Positions 1 through 10,410 of a DNA stretch of 64,000 bases are shown piece after piece. The notes beneath the pieces are model-generated. The model saw nothing but the letters and a program-made list of their open reading frames with translations. It was not told the origin of the DNA and did no database searches. Numbering within the stretch: position 1 is the stretch's first letter; each line of letters starts with the position of its first letter. Source of the stretch: Brachypodium distachyon (taxonomy: Eukaryota > Streptophyta > Magnoliopsida > Poales > Poaceae); the NCBI RefSeq assembly GCF_000005505.3, contig NC_016133.3, positions 36,852,737 through 36,916,736 on the forward strand, in the 5' to 3' direction. A program made the translations under genes and the position numbers.

Positions 1-939
1 TTCTCGCGGCAGTGTAAACTGTAAAGCATTAGTTTTCACGGTCCACGAGAGTTTGTGGCCTGGCAGTTTAGGAATTTGAAGCTTCTTGAGTTGAGACTAG
101 TTTTCTGGTTCACCCGCTTGTTCGCTTAAGCAAATTAGACATTTCTGCAAAGAGGCTGTGACAGATAGTACATAGAGCATATGATGGGCCAATTGAAACT
201 GGGAAGGACTCTGAATTGATGCAGGAACTGAGCAGTGCTGTAGTTAGAGTCTCTTGCTAGCAGATCCCTCGGTGGACGTTCTGATGAATTCCACTGGGAA
301 GATGGCTTTCCATTGAATCTCCATATCTACCAAATGTTAGTAGAAGCTTGCTTTGAGAGTGATGGTACTGTGGTTGATGAGATTGATGAAGTGATGGAGT
401 TTTTGAAGAAGACTTGGGTTATTCTTGGGATCAATCAGATGCTTCACAACTTCTACTTTACGTGGGCATTACTCAACCATTTTGCCATGTCGGACCAAGT
501 AGATATCGTTACTTTCTGCAGCAGAGAATCAGTTACCTGGGTAAAAGATGCAAAAACCACCGAAGCTCCAGATTACTGTGATATACTTAGCTCCACTTTA
601 AGTTCGATGATGGAAAGGTACAGACAATCCACTTATACTTTTCCCGCAAAAAAAAATCCACTTATACTTAGCTTACCATGAAACTTCCAATACTAGCAAT
701 ATTGATTCCATGCATGGCGTTGTATTGGTAGGAGTCTCAACTGCGAAGATTCTGGGGGAAAGATACACCAAAAGAATACCGCCAGAGAAGGAAAGAAGAG
801 ACTGATGTAGTACGCGGCAGGATAGAAGCCTGCATACGGTCTGTACTGCTTTTTCTCAAGTAAGTTCAAATTGTGAACTTGTGCTTGGTTGTTTTTACTC
901 ATTAAGGAAGAATAATGCAAGGATTTTGTTCTTTTTAGT
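1..939 (+). pseudogene. Truncated copy of exon 2 of the MUN-domain (PATROL1-like) gene
   Basis: This stretch aligns base for base with exon 2 and the start of intron 2 of the intact MUN-domain gene (about 14445-15350). Shared landmarks are the GTGGCCTGGCAGTTTAG block near 55, the segment read as MLVEACFES near 333-360, and the CAAGTAAGTTCAAA donor region near 857. It cannot be translated through. Small insertions near 28 and 95, another near 240, and deletions near 360 and 620 break the frame that is open over the same span in the intact gene. The copy starts outside the window and has no exon 1 or exons 3-5 downstream, so it is a partial genomic duplicate rather than a processed copy, because intron sequence is retained. 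Duplication is seen directly; loss of function is inferred from the frameshifts. Confidence 0.9.
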
Positions 940-1250
940 AAAATGCACCATTGGTGCTCTAACTTACTTGACACGCATGTTCACTTTAGTCTATTAACAT
1001 GAAAATGGTTAATTCGGTCCAAACTTGACAATGGGATCAGTTTAGTCCAAAAGCTTACAGAACACACACTTTTTGCCATGTTAGCATGTTGACTAAAACT
1101 GGGACACACGAGCCGCGTTCCAGGTACGGTTTCCTCTTTTGCAAAATGAACACCCAAAAGCGATACCCAGAAATCTGCTAGAGTTTTAACCGTGGTAAAT
1201 TGAGATAATACCGGTAGAACCAAAGTGGAAAACTGAACTGATATTCTTAT
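940..1250. repeat. Left part of an inverted-repeat element shared with intron 2 of the intact MUN gene
   Basis: From about 940 (aaaatgcaccattggtgctc) the sequence follows the left half of the inverted-repeat element lying in intron 2 of the intact gene at 15350-16001. Similarity stops near 1245, inside the element. The element was therefore already in the gene before the duplication that made this pseudogene. Confidence 0.7.
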
Positions 1251-1399
1251 TGGTGGCCTGAACTTGGGTAAGTAAAGTAATGCCATGCGATCCCTAGTAC
1301 CCCGAGCGTATCCCCATGACATAAAAAAAATCACTTCTGAAAACTGTATTGCTATGAGGCACGGATATTTTATCCCTCGACAGACGCCATTGGCGCTGT

Positions 1400-1673
1400 G
1401 TCACCTGAAGGTGGCACCTCCATTCACCATTGACGGCCTCAAGTATGGCCTGTCAATGTTGATGTGATTAGCACTGACGGGTCATACTTAAGCCCGGTGA
1501 CCTCCGTGTCAATCGGATATGGGATAATCACTCAGCAATAATGGGTCTTTATGCGACCTGTCAGTGGTGACTTGCCAAGAATGACATTTTGTGAGTCACC
1601 ACTAACGGTGTTTCTCAACACCACTTTACAGGTCCTTCTGGGTCCATCAGTGGAGCGCTATTCTGTAGTAGTG
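1400..1673. mobile_element. Right end of a CACTA (En/Spm-type) element
   Basis: The block ends with CTGTAGTAGTG at 1663-1673, the reverse complement of the CACTACTACAG end typical of CACTA transposons. Upstream are short subterminal motifs in both orientations (cactgacggg near 1472, gtcagtggtgac near 1561, gtcaccactaacgg near 1595, catcagtgga near 1646). No coding capacity and no left terminus were found, so this is a truncated or small non-autonomous member. Its subterminal repeats resemble but do not match those of the larger CACTA element at 29924. Confidence 0.7.
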
Positions 1674-1962
1674 TTAATACACAAAACCAAAGTTCAAAAG
1701 ACGAATTGACCGATCAGTTTATGCATAGCCGTAATCGAATTATGCAAAGTAAGATCTATGAATTTATCTATTTTGTTAAGGTTATGATGATCACTTTCTG
1801 AAGATTTATAATTGGCGATATTTTAAATAGCAGAATAGCACGTATGTACATATCTAGGTAAGTACACAATAACACAAATATAAAGAAGACTACATATGTG
1901 TCCCGGGCAATTACGTTGGAGACCAGGCTATATATATCTAAATAACAAATGTACATCTCCTC
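1674..1962. other. AT-rich 3' flank of the dioxygenase gene
   Basis: This lies between the CACTA end and the dioxygenase stop codon. It is AT-rich, with no recognisable gene or repeat; the 3' untranslated region of the minus-strand gene must lie here. Confidence 0.4.
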
Positions 1963-4900
1963 CTATTTATTTTTTGATATGAATGTTCCATGAAAACCAT
2001 AAGGCACTCTTTGCGGCAAGGTTATTTTGGCAATTGCTTCACTCTCAAATCTTCGAGTATTAATGATATGTGCCTGCAAAATAGTAAATTTGAAGATATA
2101 TGATGCCATGACTGGAGTATTTCAAAGTCTTAATAAAATCAACCATTTTCCCTCTTGTTTCATCAATCTTAAAAAATTGTTAGCACTAACTGTTCAAACA
2201 GGAAAATGGTATTACACTCCTAGGTGTATCTACTCAAACAGTCAAACCTTGTATACCCCTTGGATACATGTATAATACTTCCTTATAATTTTCAATATAC
2301 TCAATTGCTAATTCCAATATACTACAAAATGAATAGCGTAAAAACAATGCACTACCATATACCCTTTGTTGCAGCATACCAGCAAATCCTGGTGTTAATG
2401 CACGAATGCAATATATGTACGAATTTATTGGGAACTGCTGGTACCAATGTATGAAATGCAATGCAAGAAACATGGTTGTGGTTATGAAAACTTGCTTGTG
2501 ATATATTTGTGTCCTCGTCGTGCACGAATGAGATTATCCACCCATGGTCTTCATGTCCTCCATTGACGTTTGGGACAAAAGTTGCTCCTGAGCAGAATTG
2601 ATTTGCATTAAGGTGGTGGTATTCCACATTTATGAGATCTTCTTTCTCTGCCAGCTTAAAAAAATCCGAAAACATAAATTAAGTCAATATGTATATACAT
2701 AGATGAAAATAGCAGATCAGTAGTTCTGAAATGCATTGAACTTATATGTTGTAGCTACCTCAGAATATTTGCTCACTGCCTCTTCAAGATAAAGTTTTGC
2801 AAAACCTCCAAACTTAGGTCGAACTACAATATATATTGAAGATATCGTTAGAAAACTATGGCATACTGTTGTCATATGTGATATGATATATAACATTCCA
2901 TGTCACTGTTGACTGACAAGTACCTGTTCCACTACCACCAGCCAAGCTGGCTGTCGAATGCACCACTTGGGCATATGCATAACTGTGATGCAGGCCTGCA
3001 AATTGGTCATTAATCACCGGGAATTCCAAAGCTACATCTTTCCCGGTTATGTATTTTCCTTTCACGGCCCCGGTTTTCAAGTTTAATCTCCACTCATACA
3101 AGCGAGAAAAGTATTCCTCATCCGTTCCTTGATCATTAGCAGACGTCAGATGAGCCTGATTGAGCCCGACAAGGACAGAAGGCGGCACACGGATTCCCCT
3201 TACAATAACCTAATAAATCATGACATGCAGACAGATTAGGGTGCCTTGGATTATATGTCTAGTTAATTTTTGAAATATATTCCAACTATTTGATATTTTT
3301 GGTATGTCTAATAGTTGTAGAATCACGGACTATTCAAGTCACAAAAACAGAGCAATATAATACCCCTAATGAACATTTTTCTTTGTTTCGCTAACTAGTG
3401 ATCTTTATTATAACAGTATCATTAGGGTCATTATGTACTGCACCGTGGTTGTATCTGGATAAAAAAAATGTCTACCTCATCATCTTCCTCATGGCAGTTG
3501 ACAAGATGGAATGTACAGAATGGTTCTACATCAAACCATAATACTGAGTTTGCATCTCCATAACGGGGCATGACACCAATTCTTGCATAGCTTTCTTTGT
3601 CATAGTCAATCAACCTACATCAGGGCATATATGAACAAATTGGGAAACCGAGATAAGTTTTAAAACAAGATTAGGTTCATTGAGAAGACTTACGGGGCAC
3701 CTCGTAGCATCCTTCTTGGATTGACGGTAAGTGGTGTATCCATGATAATATTGTACCTAAGAAATCAAATTAACTGCACTGAGTATTTTTATTGGCTTCA
3801 TTCTTTTTTCCTGAAATGGCGATGTATTATGCTACATTTGTTGTTTACTTCACGTATATCTATAGGTAATTTATTCGAACTGGCTTCAGAAAGCCAGATT
3901 AACCCAACAATGCTGTAGAGGTTTAAATTATATTTTAAAATAATTAGTATCAACTTAATTATTTATTACCATATATAGTTTTCTTCCGATTTATATTCAT
4001 TTATTTTAGGGACACTATTGTGATATTAAAGTAAATACATATATAAAAATAAAAGCAAACTTCCGCATCAAAATAAATAAATTAACCACTGCACATCAAC
4101 AGAGCAGTAGAGCTAGCACAACTGGTAGTAGTAGCCAAGAACTTACAATGTAGTAACTCCTATTTCATGACAAAATGTGCATCGATCTAGCTTGAGGTCA
4201 ACCTTGTGTGTTAGGTTCTTTCCATCCGCTGCAGTAAAACTTAAAAGTCAGCAATCTAATTTTTCTGCAAGTAAATAGGAGATGCGTAAACTGAAATTAG
4301 GATCTAGAAGACCTGAGACAACTCCGACCATTAGAAAAGGCTTCGTCAAATTGAATCCACAAATGACCAGCTCTCCTGACCCCGGAACCACCTGTTCCCA
4401 TAGGCAAGTTGCCGGTCATGGAAGGTACAGTTCATTCAAGATATTTTGGAGCGACTAAATTCTACTCCGTATCATGAAAGGTACAGTACAAAACTTCCGC
4501 ATCCTAAATGGAAATTAAATGCATCAAATATTTGTAACGATGTTTATTGTATCAAACTACAATTATACTTAGTGGTATATTAATGACCATCCAAGAATTA
4601 CTATATGATGCATTAATTTTTCTATCACTGTGTATACATTTGCTTGTTTCTTTACAGAAATCCTGACACACTGGCACACTGCGTATATATATACAGGTGT
4701 AAAATTAAGATCTTGCAGAATCCTTGAATTGCTGAGCGAAAGAACCGACCTTCGGGTGCGATGTGCACGGGGTGTTCCAGTCACCGCCAAAGTCATGCCT
4801 GCCCACTGTGTCGAGGTTCTGCAGATCAATCTCTTGGGGAACGTTATTCTCGGCGATTGTATATACTCTCCCGGAATGCTCAAACACGCTCGTGTTGCTG

Positions 4901-7417
4901 TAGTTCTGGAACGGTTTGCCGAACCTCAGCTGCGCCCACATGACATACATACATGTATGTTTCAGCTCCCAAGATTAACTATATATCACCGGAAAATATA
5001 TCTGATGATAAGTATTCCCTCAAATATTACATGTACGTAGACAATTTTTTAGAAATAGATACATTCATTTTTGAACAAATTTGAGACAAGAATTATGAAA
5101 CGGAGGGAGTACTACTTTCTCTAATTCATATTAAATATCGCTGATTTAGTTCAAGACCCGAGAGTGTAGTAATACTTACTCCCTCTAATCCATAATAAGT
5201 GTCACTGATTTTTTTGAGCGGTTTCTTTTAGCGGTATAAGCGTCGCTGATTAAGTACAACTTTGTACTTAAGTTGTACTAAACCAAACGACACTTATTGT
5301 GGGTCAGAGGAAGTACCATGTTTAGAGCATAGCCGGCGAGCATAGCAGTGGGTTCTCCGGTGGCGGCCGGGAGGGCGAAGGGTCTCTGTCGTCGTTTCCC
5401 AAACTTGAACGTATCAGATTGCACGTAGCGGTTGGCGTATTGGACTGACCATGTGCCCATGCTGCTCTTGCTGAAGTAGACGGCGTGGACCATGCCTTCC
5501 CCCTCCACCCAGATGTTCTCCGACCTCCCAAACACGGAGTCCACGTTGTGGAGGGCTCCAAATTGAGGGTTCGACCCTGTGCATCGCCAAGTCCAAAAAT
5601 GGATGCAACTTGCAGCTGTTAGCGCTTTGTGATGTTATCGTGTAGGTAAACAACAAATGAGTACGGAGGAAGCTGACTCACCATTTCTTATGTAAACACC
5701 CTCTGGGAAATCTGCTGGTATGTCTCCTTCGATGTCCAGTATCGTTGTCAACTCACCGATCTCATCGACCGGCGCAAAGTTGCTCTGCGTGCATATATAT
5801 AGGCATGATTAATCCCAGGTTAAGTCGTAGTAATGGATAGCAAATCTAGAAAACTAAATATCAATCAAACTGCATTCATGATTTATGTATTTGGGAGGGG
5901 TGATCGACATGTTTTCCCAGCACCCAGAAGCATCCGTGTGGCAGAGTCTGATAAGTTGCAATGCACCGATTTTTTAAAGTAAATTTTAGAAAAACACGTT
6001 TTTTTTTGTGTCTTTTAGGATTTCATAGAACCACACTTATCGGTATTTGTCTAAAAAAACATCACTCTTTGAGCGACGTTTTCACAAAACCTAAATTTGA
6101 TAGATTAAGCCATTTGACAGTGTTTTTGACGGTTGTCGTCCGAACGTTAGGTGACACCCGTCCCGGCTGGCCCGTTTCTGACCGTTGTTAGGTCGGATCC
6201 AGATCTGATGTGTCAAAGAAAACGGGCCAACCATGGCATGTGAAACCTGACGTGTGGGCCACATCTGTCAGAAATTGTGTTAAATGGTTTGGCATTGAGT
6301 GGATTATGATAATCCAGCTTTTGGCTATTTTTATGTTTGGCTAACTAACTTTTTCTTATTTCGTGTATATTTTGCCATAGCAGATTATTTAATAAATTCA
6401 GCACAACAACATTCAACAATGCCAAACTGAGCCTTAATCTACCGGATTTAGATTATGTGAGAAAGTTCATCGGAAAAGTGATGCTTCTTCGAAACAATTA
6501 GCGATAACTATAGTTTTGTGAAAATCTAGACACAAAAAAAAGTGATTTTCTAAAATTTACTACTCCCTTAGTCCAACAAAGATGACTCAAGTTTGTTAAA
6601 ATTTGGATGTATCTAGACATGACTTAGTATATATAGATGCATTCAAATTTAGTCAAAGTTGAGACATTCTTTGTTGGACGGAGGGAGTTTTTTTTTAACA
6701 AATTTGCTATTTTATAGTGTCTGGAGTTTTTCAATGAGCCAACATTCGGATTTTTTTAAAACAAACTGAAAGATGTGTTATACTTATACCAGAATTCAAA
6801 TATGCATCAAGAAACAAGAAATGTACTTCTTCCATCTGAAAATAAGTGACTCGAATTTGTTTAAGTTCACATTTATCTATACAATAAAACACGTCTAGCT
6901 ATATACAAATCTAGACAAAGTCGAATCACTTGTTTCCAGACGGAAGGGAGTATGTATTGTTCCACATGTTAAGAGTCACTTGTTTTCGGATTGGAGAGAG
7001 TATGCATGTATTGTTCCACGTGTTAACTAAGACAAGCATTTAGGGGTGGAGTGGCTACCTCCGTGGGTCGCAAAGACTGATTACTGAATGTGAAGGTGGA
7101 ATCTACAAATGCATCCAGAAGTCTTTCGGATGCCTCCGCCAGCTTGGAAGTAATCTGCTGCTGAAGCTCCTTGAAATATGGCTGAAACGCCAGCAAAAAT
7201 AAAAAACACGGCATCATTAATACTCCATTAATTTGACACGTTTAATTAAGGGCAGGGACATTAAGGGAGAGGAGTTGAGTACGACGGATGCCATCGGAGA
7301 AGAGGTAGCAGCAGGACGGGTGTTGGCAGGCCATGGCCTTATTCTGGGGAAGCTCATACGTTGCCCGAGAGAGGAGACAGGCATGTATGCTGCTACTACC
7401 ATTTTGTGCCTCTGCAA
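1963..7417 (-). CDS. Carotenoid cleavage dioxygenase, zaxinone-synthase-like clade (13 exons)
   Basis: Non-haem iron dioxygenase that splits a carotenoid or apocarotenoid double bond, expected in the plastid. Exons (minus strand): 7417-7238, 7181-7059, 5784-5682, 5576-5317, 4929-4750, 4391-4313, 4228-4147, 3756-3694, 3614-3476, 3209-2924, 2823-2759, 2654-2496, 2073-1963; total 1830 nt, 609 aa. Family signatures are SNFAPVDEIGE (about 102), WVEGEGMVHAVYF, RYVQS, NTSVFEHSGRVY, RIGVMPRYGDA, GLHHSYAYAQ and the C-terminal LPQRVPYGFHGTF. The four expected iron-ligand histidines are all present: HPK (280), CHEIG (329), FHLVN (393) and FHGTF (601). Residues 1-60 are rich in S, P, A and R like a transit peptide. 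Introns 2 and 4 each hold two Stowaway MITEs. The last intron uses a GC donor (CAA/GCAAGT). Overall wording resembles the grass zaxinone synthase group more than NCED or CCD7/CCD8; that subfamily call is from memory of the family and is less certain than the enzyme class. The substrate cannot be read from sequence. Confidence 0.9.
5015..5109. mobile_element. Stowaway-type MITE in dioxygenase intron 4
   Basis: About 95 bp with the right end CGGAGGGAG and TA on both sides. The left end (TTCCCTCAAATATTAC) has diverged. The internal sequence (acatgtacgtag, aatagatacattcat, tttgagacaagaattatga) matches the MITE at 9398. Confidence 0.8.
5179..5313. mobile_element. Stowaway-type MITE abutting the exon 4 splice donor
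   Basis: Inverted ends CTCCCTCTAATCCATAATAA and, on the other strand, CTTCCTCTGACCCACAATAA, flanked by TA at 5177-5178 and 5314-5315. The right-hand TA supplies part of the GTA of the dioxygenase exon 4 donor (exon ends at 5317, intron GT at 5316-5315). Confidence 0.9.
6563..6687. mobile_element. Stowaway-type MITE in dioxygenase intron 2
   Basis: Ends CTCCCTTAGTCCAACAAAGA and the complement of TCTTTGTTGGACGGAGGGAG. TA precedes the left end; the right flank reads TT, so that copy of the target duplication is mutated. Closely related to the MITEs at 42213 and 42616. Confidence 0.9.
6826..6950. mobile_element. Second Stowaway-type MITE in dioxygenase intron 2
   Basis: Left end CTTCTTCCATCTGAAAATAA, right end CAGACGGAAGGGAG, with TA on each side. 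The family is the same type but more diverged. A shortened terminal fragment (tcggattggagagagta) follows at about 6986-7002. Confidence 0.8.
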
Positions 7418-7503
7418 AGCTTCGAAGCAGATTCAACTTCGACTGATTATACTCTTCTGGAGTGCTATAGCTAGTTTGTTGCGGAGGCAGAACCATTGCG
7501 CCT

Positions 7504-7512
7504 CTATTTATA
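7504..7512 (-). promoter_or_regulatory. TATA box of the dioxygenase gene
   Basis: Minus-strand TATAAATAG in the context GTGTATAAATAGAGGC. A plant start site about 30 bases downstream would fall near 7475-7480. That makes the ATG at 7496, only 8 bases from the box, an unlikely start and favours ATG 7417 (or 7402). Confidence 0.65.
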
Positions 7513-7517
7513 CACCG

Positions 7518-7840
7518 CAGCTGGCTGCACCCGTTCGAGGAAACGAACTACTGATGAACCGGGGTGGGCACACATTTCCTGATTGGGTGCTCAGCTAGCT
7601 CAGGCTCGCCCACACATTCCCTGCAATTCCTTCCTTTTAAGATAAGAAGAATTCCATGTGTTACGACACCCGAATTGGAAAAGAAAAACTGATAGACCGA
7701 ACAACCTAATGCGCACACTATCCCAAACTTGCACTGTTACAGAAAGGTTAGTAACATGCATGAGGCCGACACATAGTTTTCCATTATGACAAATGATGCC
7801 TAATTCAATGCAACCCCCCAAAAACCTCAGAAGGGTTTTC
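7518..7840. other. Dioxygenase upstream region
   Basis: Promoter-side sequence of the minus-strand dioxygenase, beyond its TATA box. Apart from the motif cacacattccctg (7610-7622), which has a near copy at 7567-7580, I see no defined elements. Confidence 0.35.
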
Positions 7841-7899
7841 ACGTTTTTATTTCTTGATCCTCTTACTCTTCGGTCCGCAAGGTCTGCCTCTTTTCAATC

Positions 7900-8615
7900 T
7901 CGTGATGTATCCGCTGCCTTTTTTCTCTCTCGCAAGGTATCCGTTGCCTCAAGTACTGTTTCAACGATCCCTCCAGTGAGAATTTTCGGAATTGTGTCTT
8001 CTACGATGCTGTGAAATTTCATCACGATCCAACGGTAAAATCTCCGGCCAATACCAAAATACCGAGTGTTGTTCGGATTTCTTGCGGCCGTTTGTGCTAG
8101 CATGACGTTCACATGTTTCCTGTTGATTCGAGCAATATTTCAACAATCCCTCAGTGATATTGTGCAGAATTTTGTCTACTACCACTATGTGAAATTTCAT
8201 TGCGATCCAACGGTGGAATCTCCGGAGAACTTCAAACTACAGTGCGGGACAGCATGAACATCCGACATGTTCGCATGTTTTCCGATGCATCAAGAAAGGT
8301 TTCGCCGATCCTTTGGTGGGGATTATGCGGAATTTTGTCTACTACAAAGATGTGAAATTTCATCGCGATCTAACGGTGCAATCTTCGGAAAACTTTAAAG
8401 CACCGAGTGTTGTTTGGATTTCTCACGTCCATGCGAGGACAGCACGAACATCCAACTTGTTAGCCTATTTTCCGCTGGCTCAAGAAACTTTTCGCTGATC
8501 CCTTCGGTGAGATTGTGTGGAATTGTGTCTACTGCTATGTCGTGAAATTTCGTGACGAATCTTCGGCAAAATTGAAAACATCGTGTGATGTTCGAAGTCA
8601 GGGAGAAAGGAGAGA
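7900..8615. repeat. Tandem repeat, four degenerate copies of about 178 bp
   Basis: The anchor GTGAAATTTC recurs at 8011, 8189, 8352 and 8542, giving spacings of 178, 163 and 190. Each unit also contains a gaattttgtctactac-like stretch before the anchor, cgatccaacggt after it, then a ccgagtgttgtt-like and a gcacgaacatccgac-like block. Short open frames across it are shadows with no family resemblance. The monomer size is in the usual range for plant satellites, but only four copies are present. Confidence 0.85.
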
Positions 8616-9397
8616 AAAAAAAATTGTTTAGTGTCCATCGTGCTCTTTTTAATGTAAGGATATGTAATGATCTGGACCGTCCTTATGTTTTTCGTAAGAA
8701 AAGGGAGGTGCATCGGAATCAGAGGTGATGACAAATTACTCATCCCAATGACATCGGCACAAGAGTGTCTTAATCTTCTCCCACACGTGGGACAATAGCA
8801 CGATGCATCAGTATGGTTCGTCTCATCTGCACGTCTCGATGGCTAAGCAGTGCTCGCGTTTGGCCTCTACTGCTCGTGTTGCCATCCATCACTGATCATT
8901 GCATCTCTCAAGTCACACGCGACTGGGCACTCATTGATGCTCGCTTCGCTGGAATGTGATCTTCGTGGCTAATTTTGCTAAACTGCTGACGAATTCAACG
9001 TAAATAGTAGCTCTAACAATTGGCATTTTTGCATCTTTGCGGGAAGAGCTGTCTGTGTACAACTGTACATGGTGTGGGCGCCCCGGCCGGTTTATTGCCG
9101 ACGGGGGCCGCTCGATCGGCGGTGTGACTCGCGTGTTTTACGACATGCACGATCTTGAGAGGCTTTTGGCTGGTAATGTGTGTGCGCCATTGCCACGGAT
9201 GGGGATAGATGGGGTTGGAAATTCCACGTCGCGCTTATTAATTAAGCTTATGGCGTGTGCATGTCTATCCTGGCGATTTGGTTTTGGCGAGGTTTCGGCG
9301 ACGATGGCCGGTGGAGAAGAATGCGATAGAACGGGTTACAACGGATTTTTCATGAAAATACTAAGTGAGTGTCTATTTCTCGCTCGCTAAAGAAATA
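8616..9397. other. Intergenic sequence with no recognised gene
   Basis: Mixed-composition sequence. An open frame at 9037-9390 begins without an ATG context of note and matches nothing I recognise. No RNA gene was seen. Confidence 0.35.
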
Positions 9398-9513
9398 CTC
9401 CCTCCGTTTCATAATTATTGTCGAAATATTACATGTATATATACGTTTTTTAGGAATAGATACATTCATTTTGGGCAAATTTGAGACAAGAATTATGAAA
9501 TTAATAGAGGTAG
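9398..9513. mobile_element. Stowaway-type MITE
   Basis: Left end CTCCCTCCGTTTCATAATTA after TA. The right half (gagacaagaattatgaaatt) mirrors it, but the last bases have decayed to aatagaggtag. The internal part matches the MITE at 5015. Confidence 0.85.
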
Positions 9514-9614
9514 TAGTTATTTCTCAGTCGACAATTGTAAACATCCAATGAAGATTTTTTTTATATCGGACCTACACGAATCTTAACGATTGAATCAAAA
9601 AGTTGTTATCGTTG

Positions 9615-10410
9615 ACTAAATCTTCAACAGGGACCCTAAATAAGATCCCTATCCCATTTTTAGGAGCTGAGCCAAAAAAAATCTATTTGAGTCAGTGAAG
9701 TAGAGAGACATGCACCTAAATACATCCCTCAAGCCCCTGTATATTCCTAGGGACCCGGAAGGGAGTCCCTGTTCCTCTCCTTCCCACGCCACGTCACCTT
9801 CTGCCCTCTCGTGGAGGCTCCGACCATCCCGCGCTGCCTCCGTCCGCCGTCGGCGACCTCCCCGCGCCGCCTCCGCCCGCCGCCGCCGACCTCCCGCGAC
9901 GCCATCTCTCCTGCCACCGTGCGAGTCCGTCGTCCACTGCCGCCTCCCCCGCCTCCGTGCTGCCGCCCCCCCGACCGCCTCCCCTGTCTCCGCGCCCCTC
10001 CGCCGCTTGCGGCTGCCCCTGCCTCCGCGCCGCCGAGCCACTCCGCCGCACCGCTGCCTCCGCGCAGCCGTCCCCTTCCTCCGCACCCCTCCGCCGCGTC
10101 GCCCACGCCCCATGGCCGCGCCCTCGCCCTCCGCTGAGTCGCCCCGGTCCCACGACCTCGCCCGGCGCCCTCGGCCACGCCGCTCCGCCGCCCACGGCCG
10201 GGACCTCGGGAAGAAGGGCACCACACCACGCCGCTGCTTCTCCTCAGGAAGAAGAAGGAAGAAAAATGAAAAGGAAAAGAAAAGGCAACTCTATCTATCA
10301 TTGACAAGTCGGTCCCACATGTCACAAATAGACAATTGTATTTTGTAGGACCCTCCCTAGATACACTTTAGGACCTTGTTTTAGGGACTATTGCTGAAGA
10401 TGCTCTAAGA
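9615..10410. mobile_element. Putative non-autonomous DNA element with a GC-rich core
   Basis: The left end reads atcttcaacagggaccctaa and the right end, complemented, reads gcatcttcagcaatagtccc, so the margins form imperfect inverted repeats. The core (about 9760-10240) is very GC- and CCG-rich and is open in several frames on both strands, as expected from composition. The core might be a captured first exon of a host gene, which is common in grass Pack-type elements, but I recognise no protein. A target duplication was not established. Confidence 0.45.

Noticed and set aside
7242..7496. 84-residue frame starting at ATG 7496 as the dioxygenase N-terminus
   Set aside because: Starts 8 bases after the TATA box and has no good donor in frame; the 7417 frame joins exon 2 in phase.
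9649..10348. Five overlapping long frames of 108-212 residues
   Set aside because: GC/CCG composition opens all frames on both strands; translations are R/P/A/G-rich with no domain.
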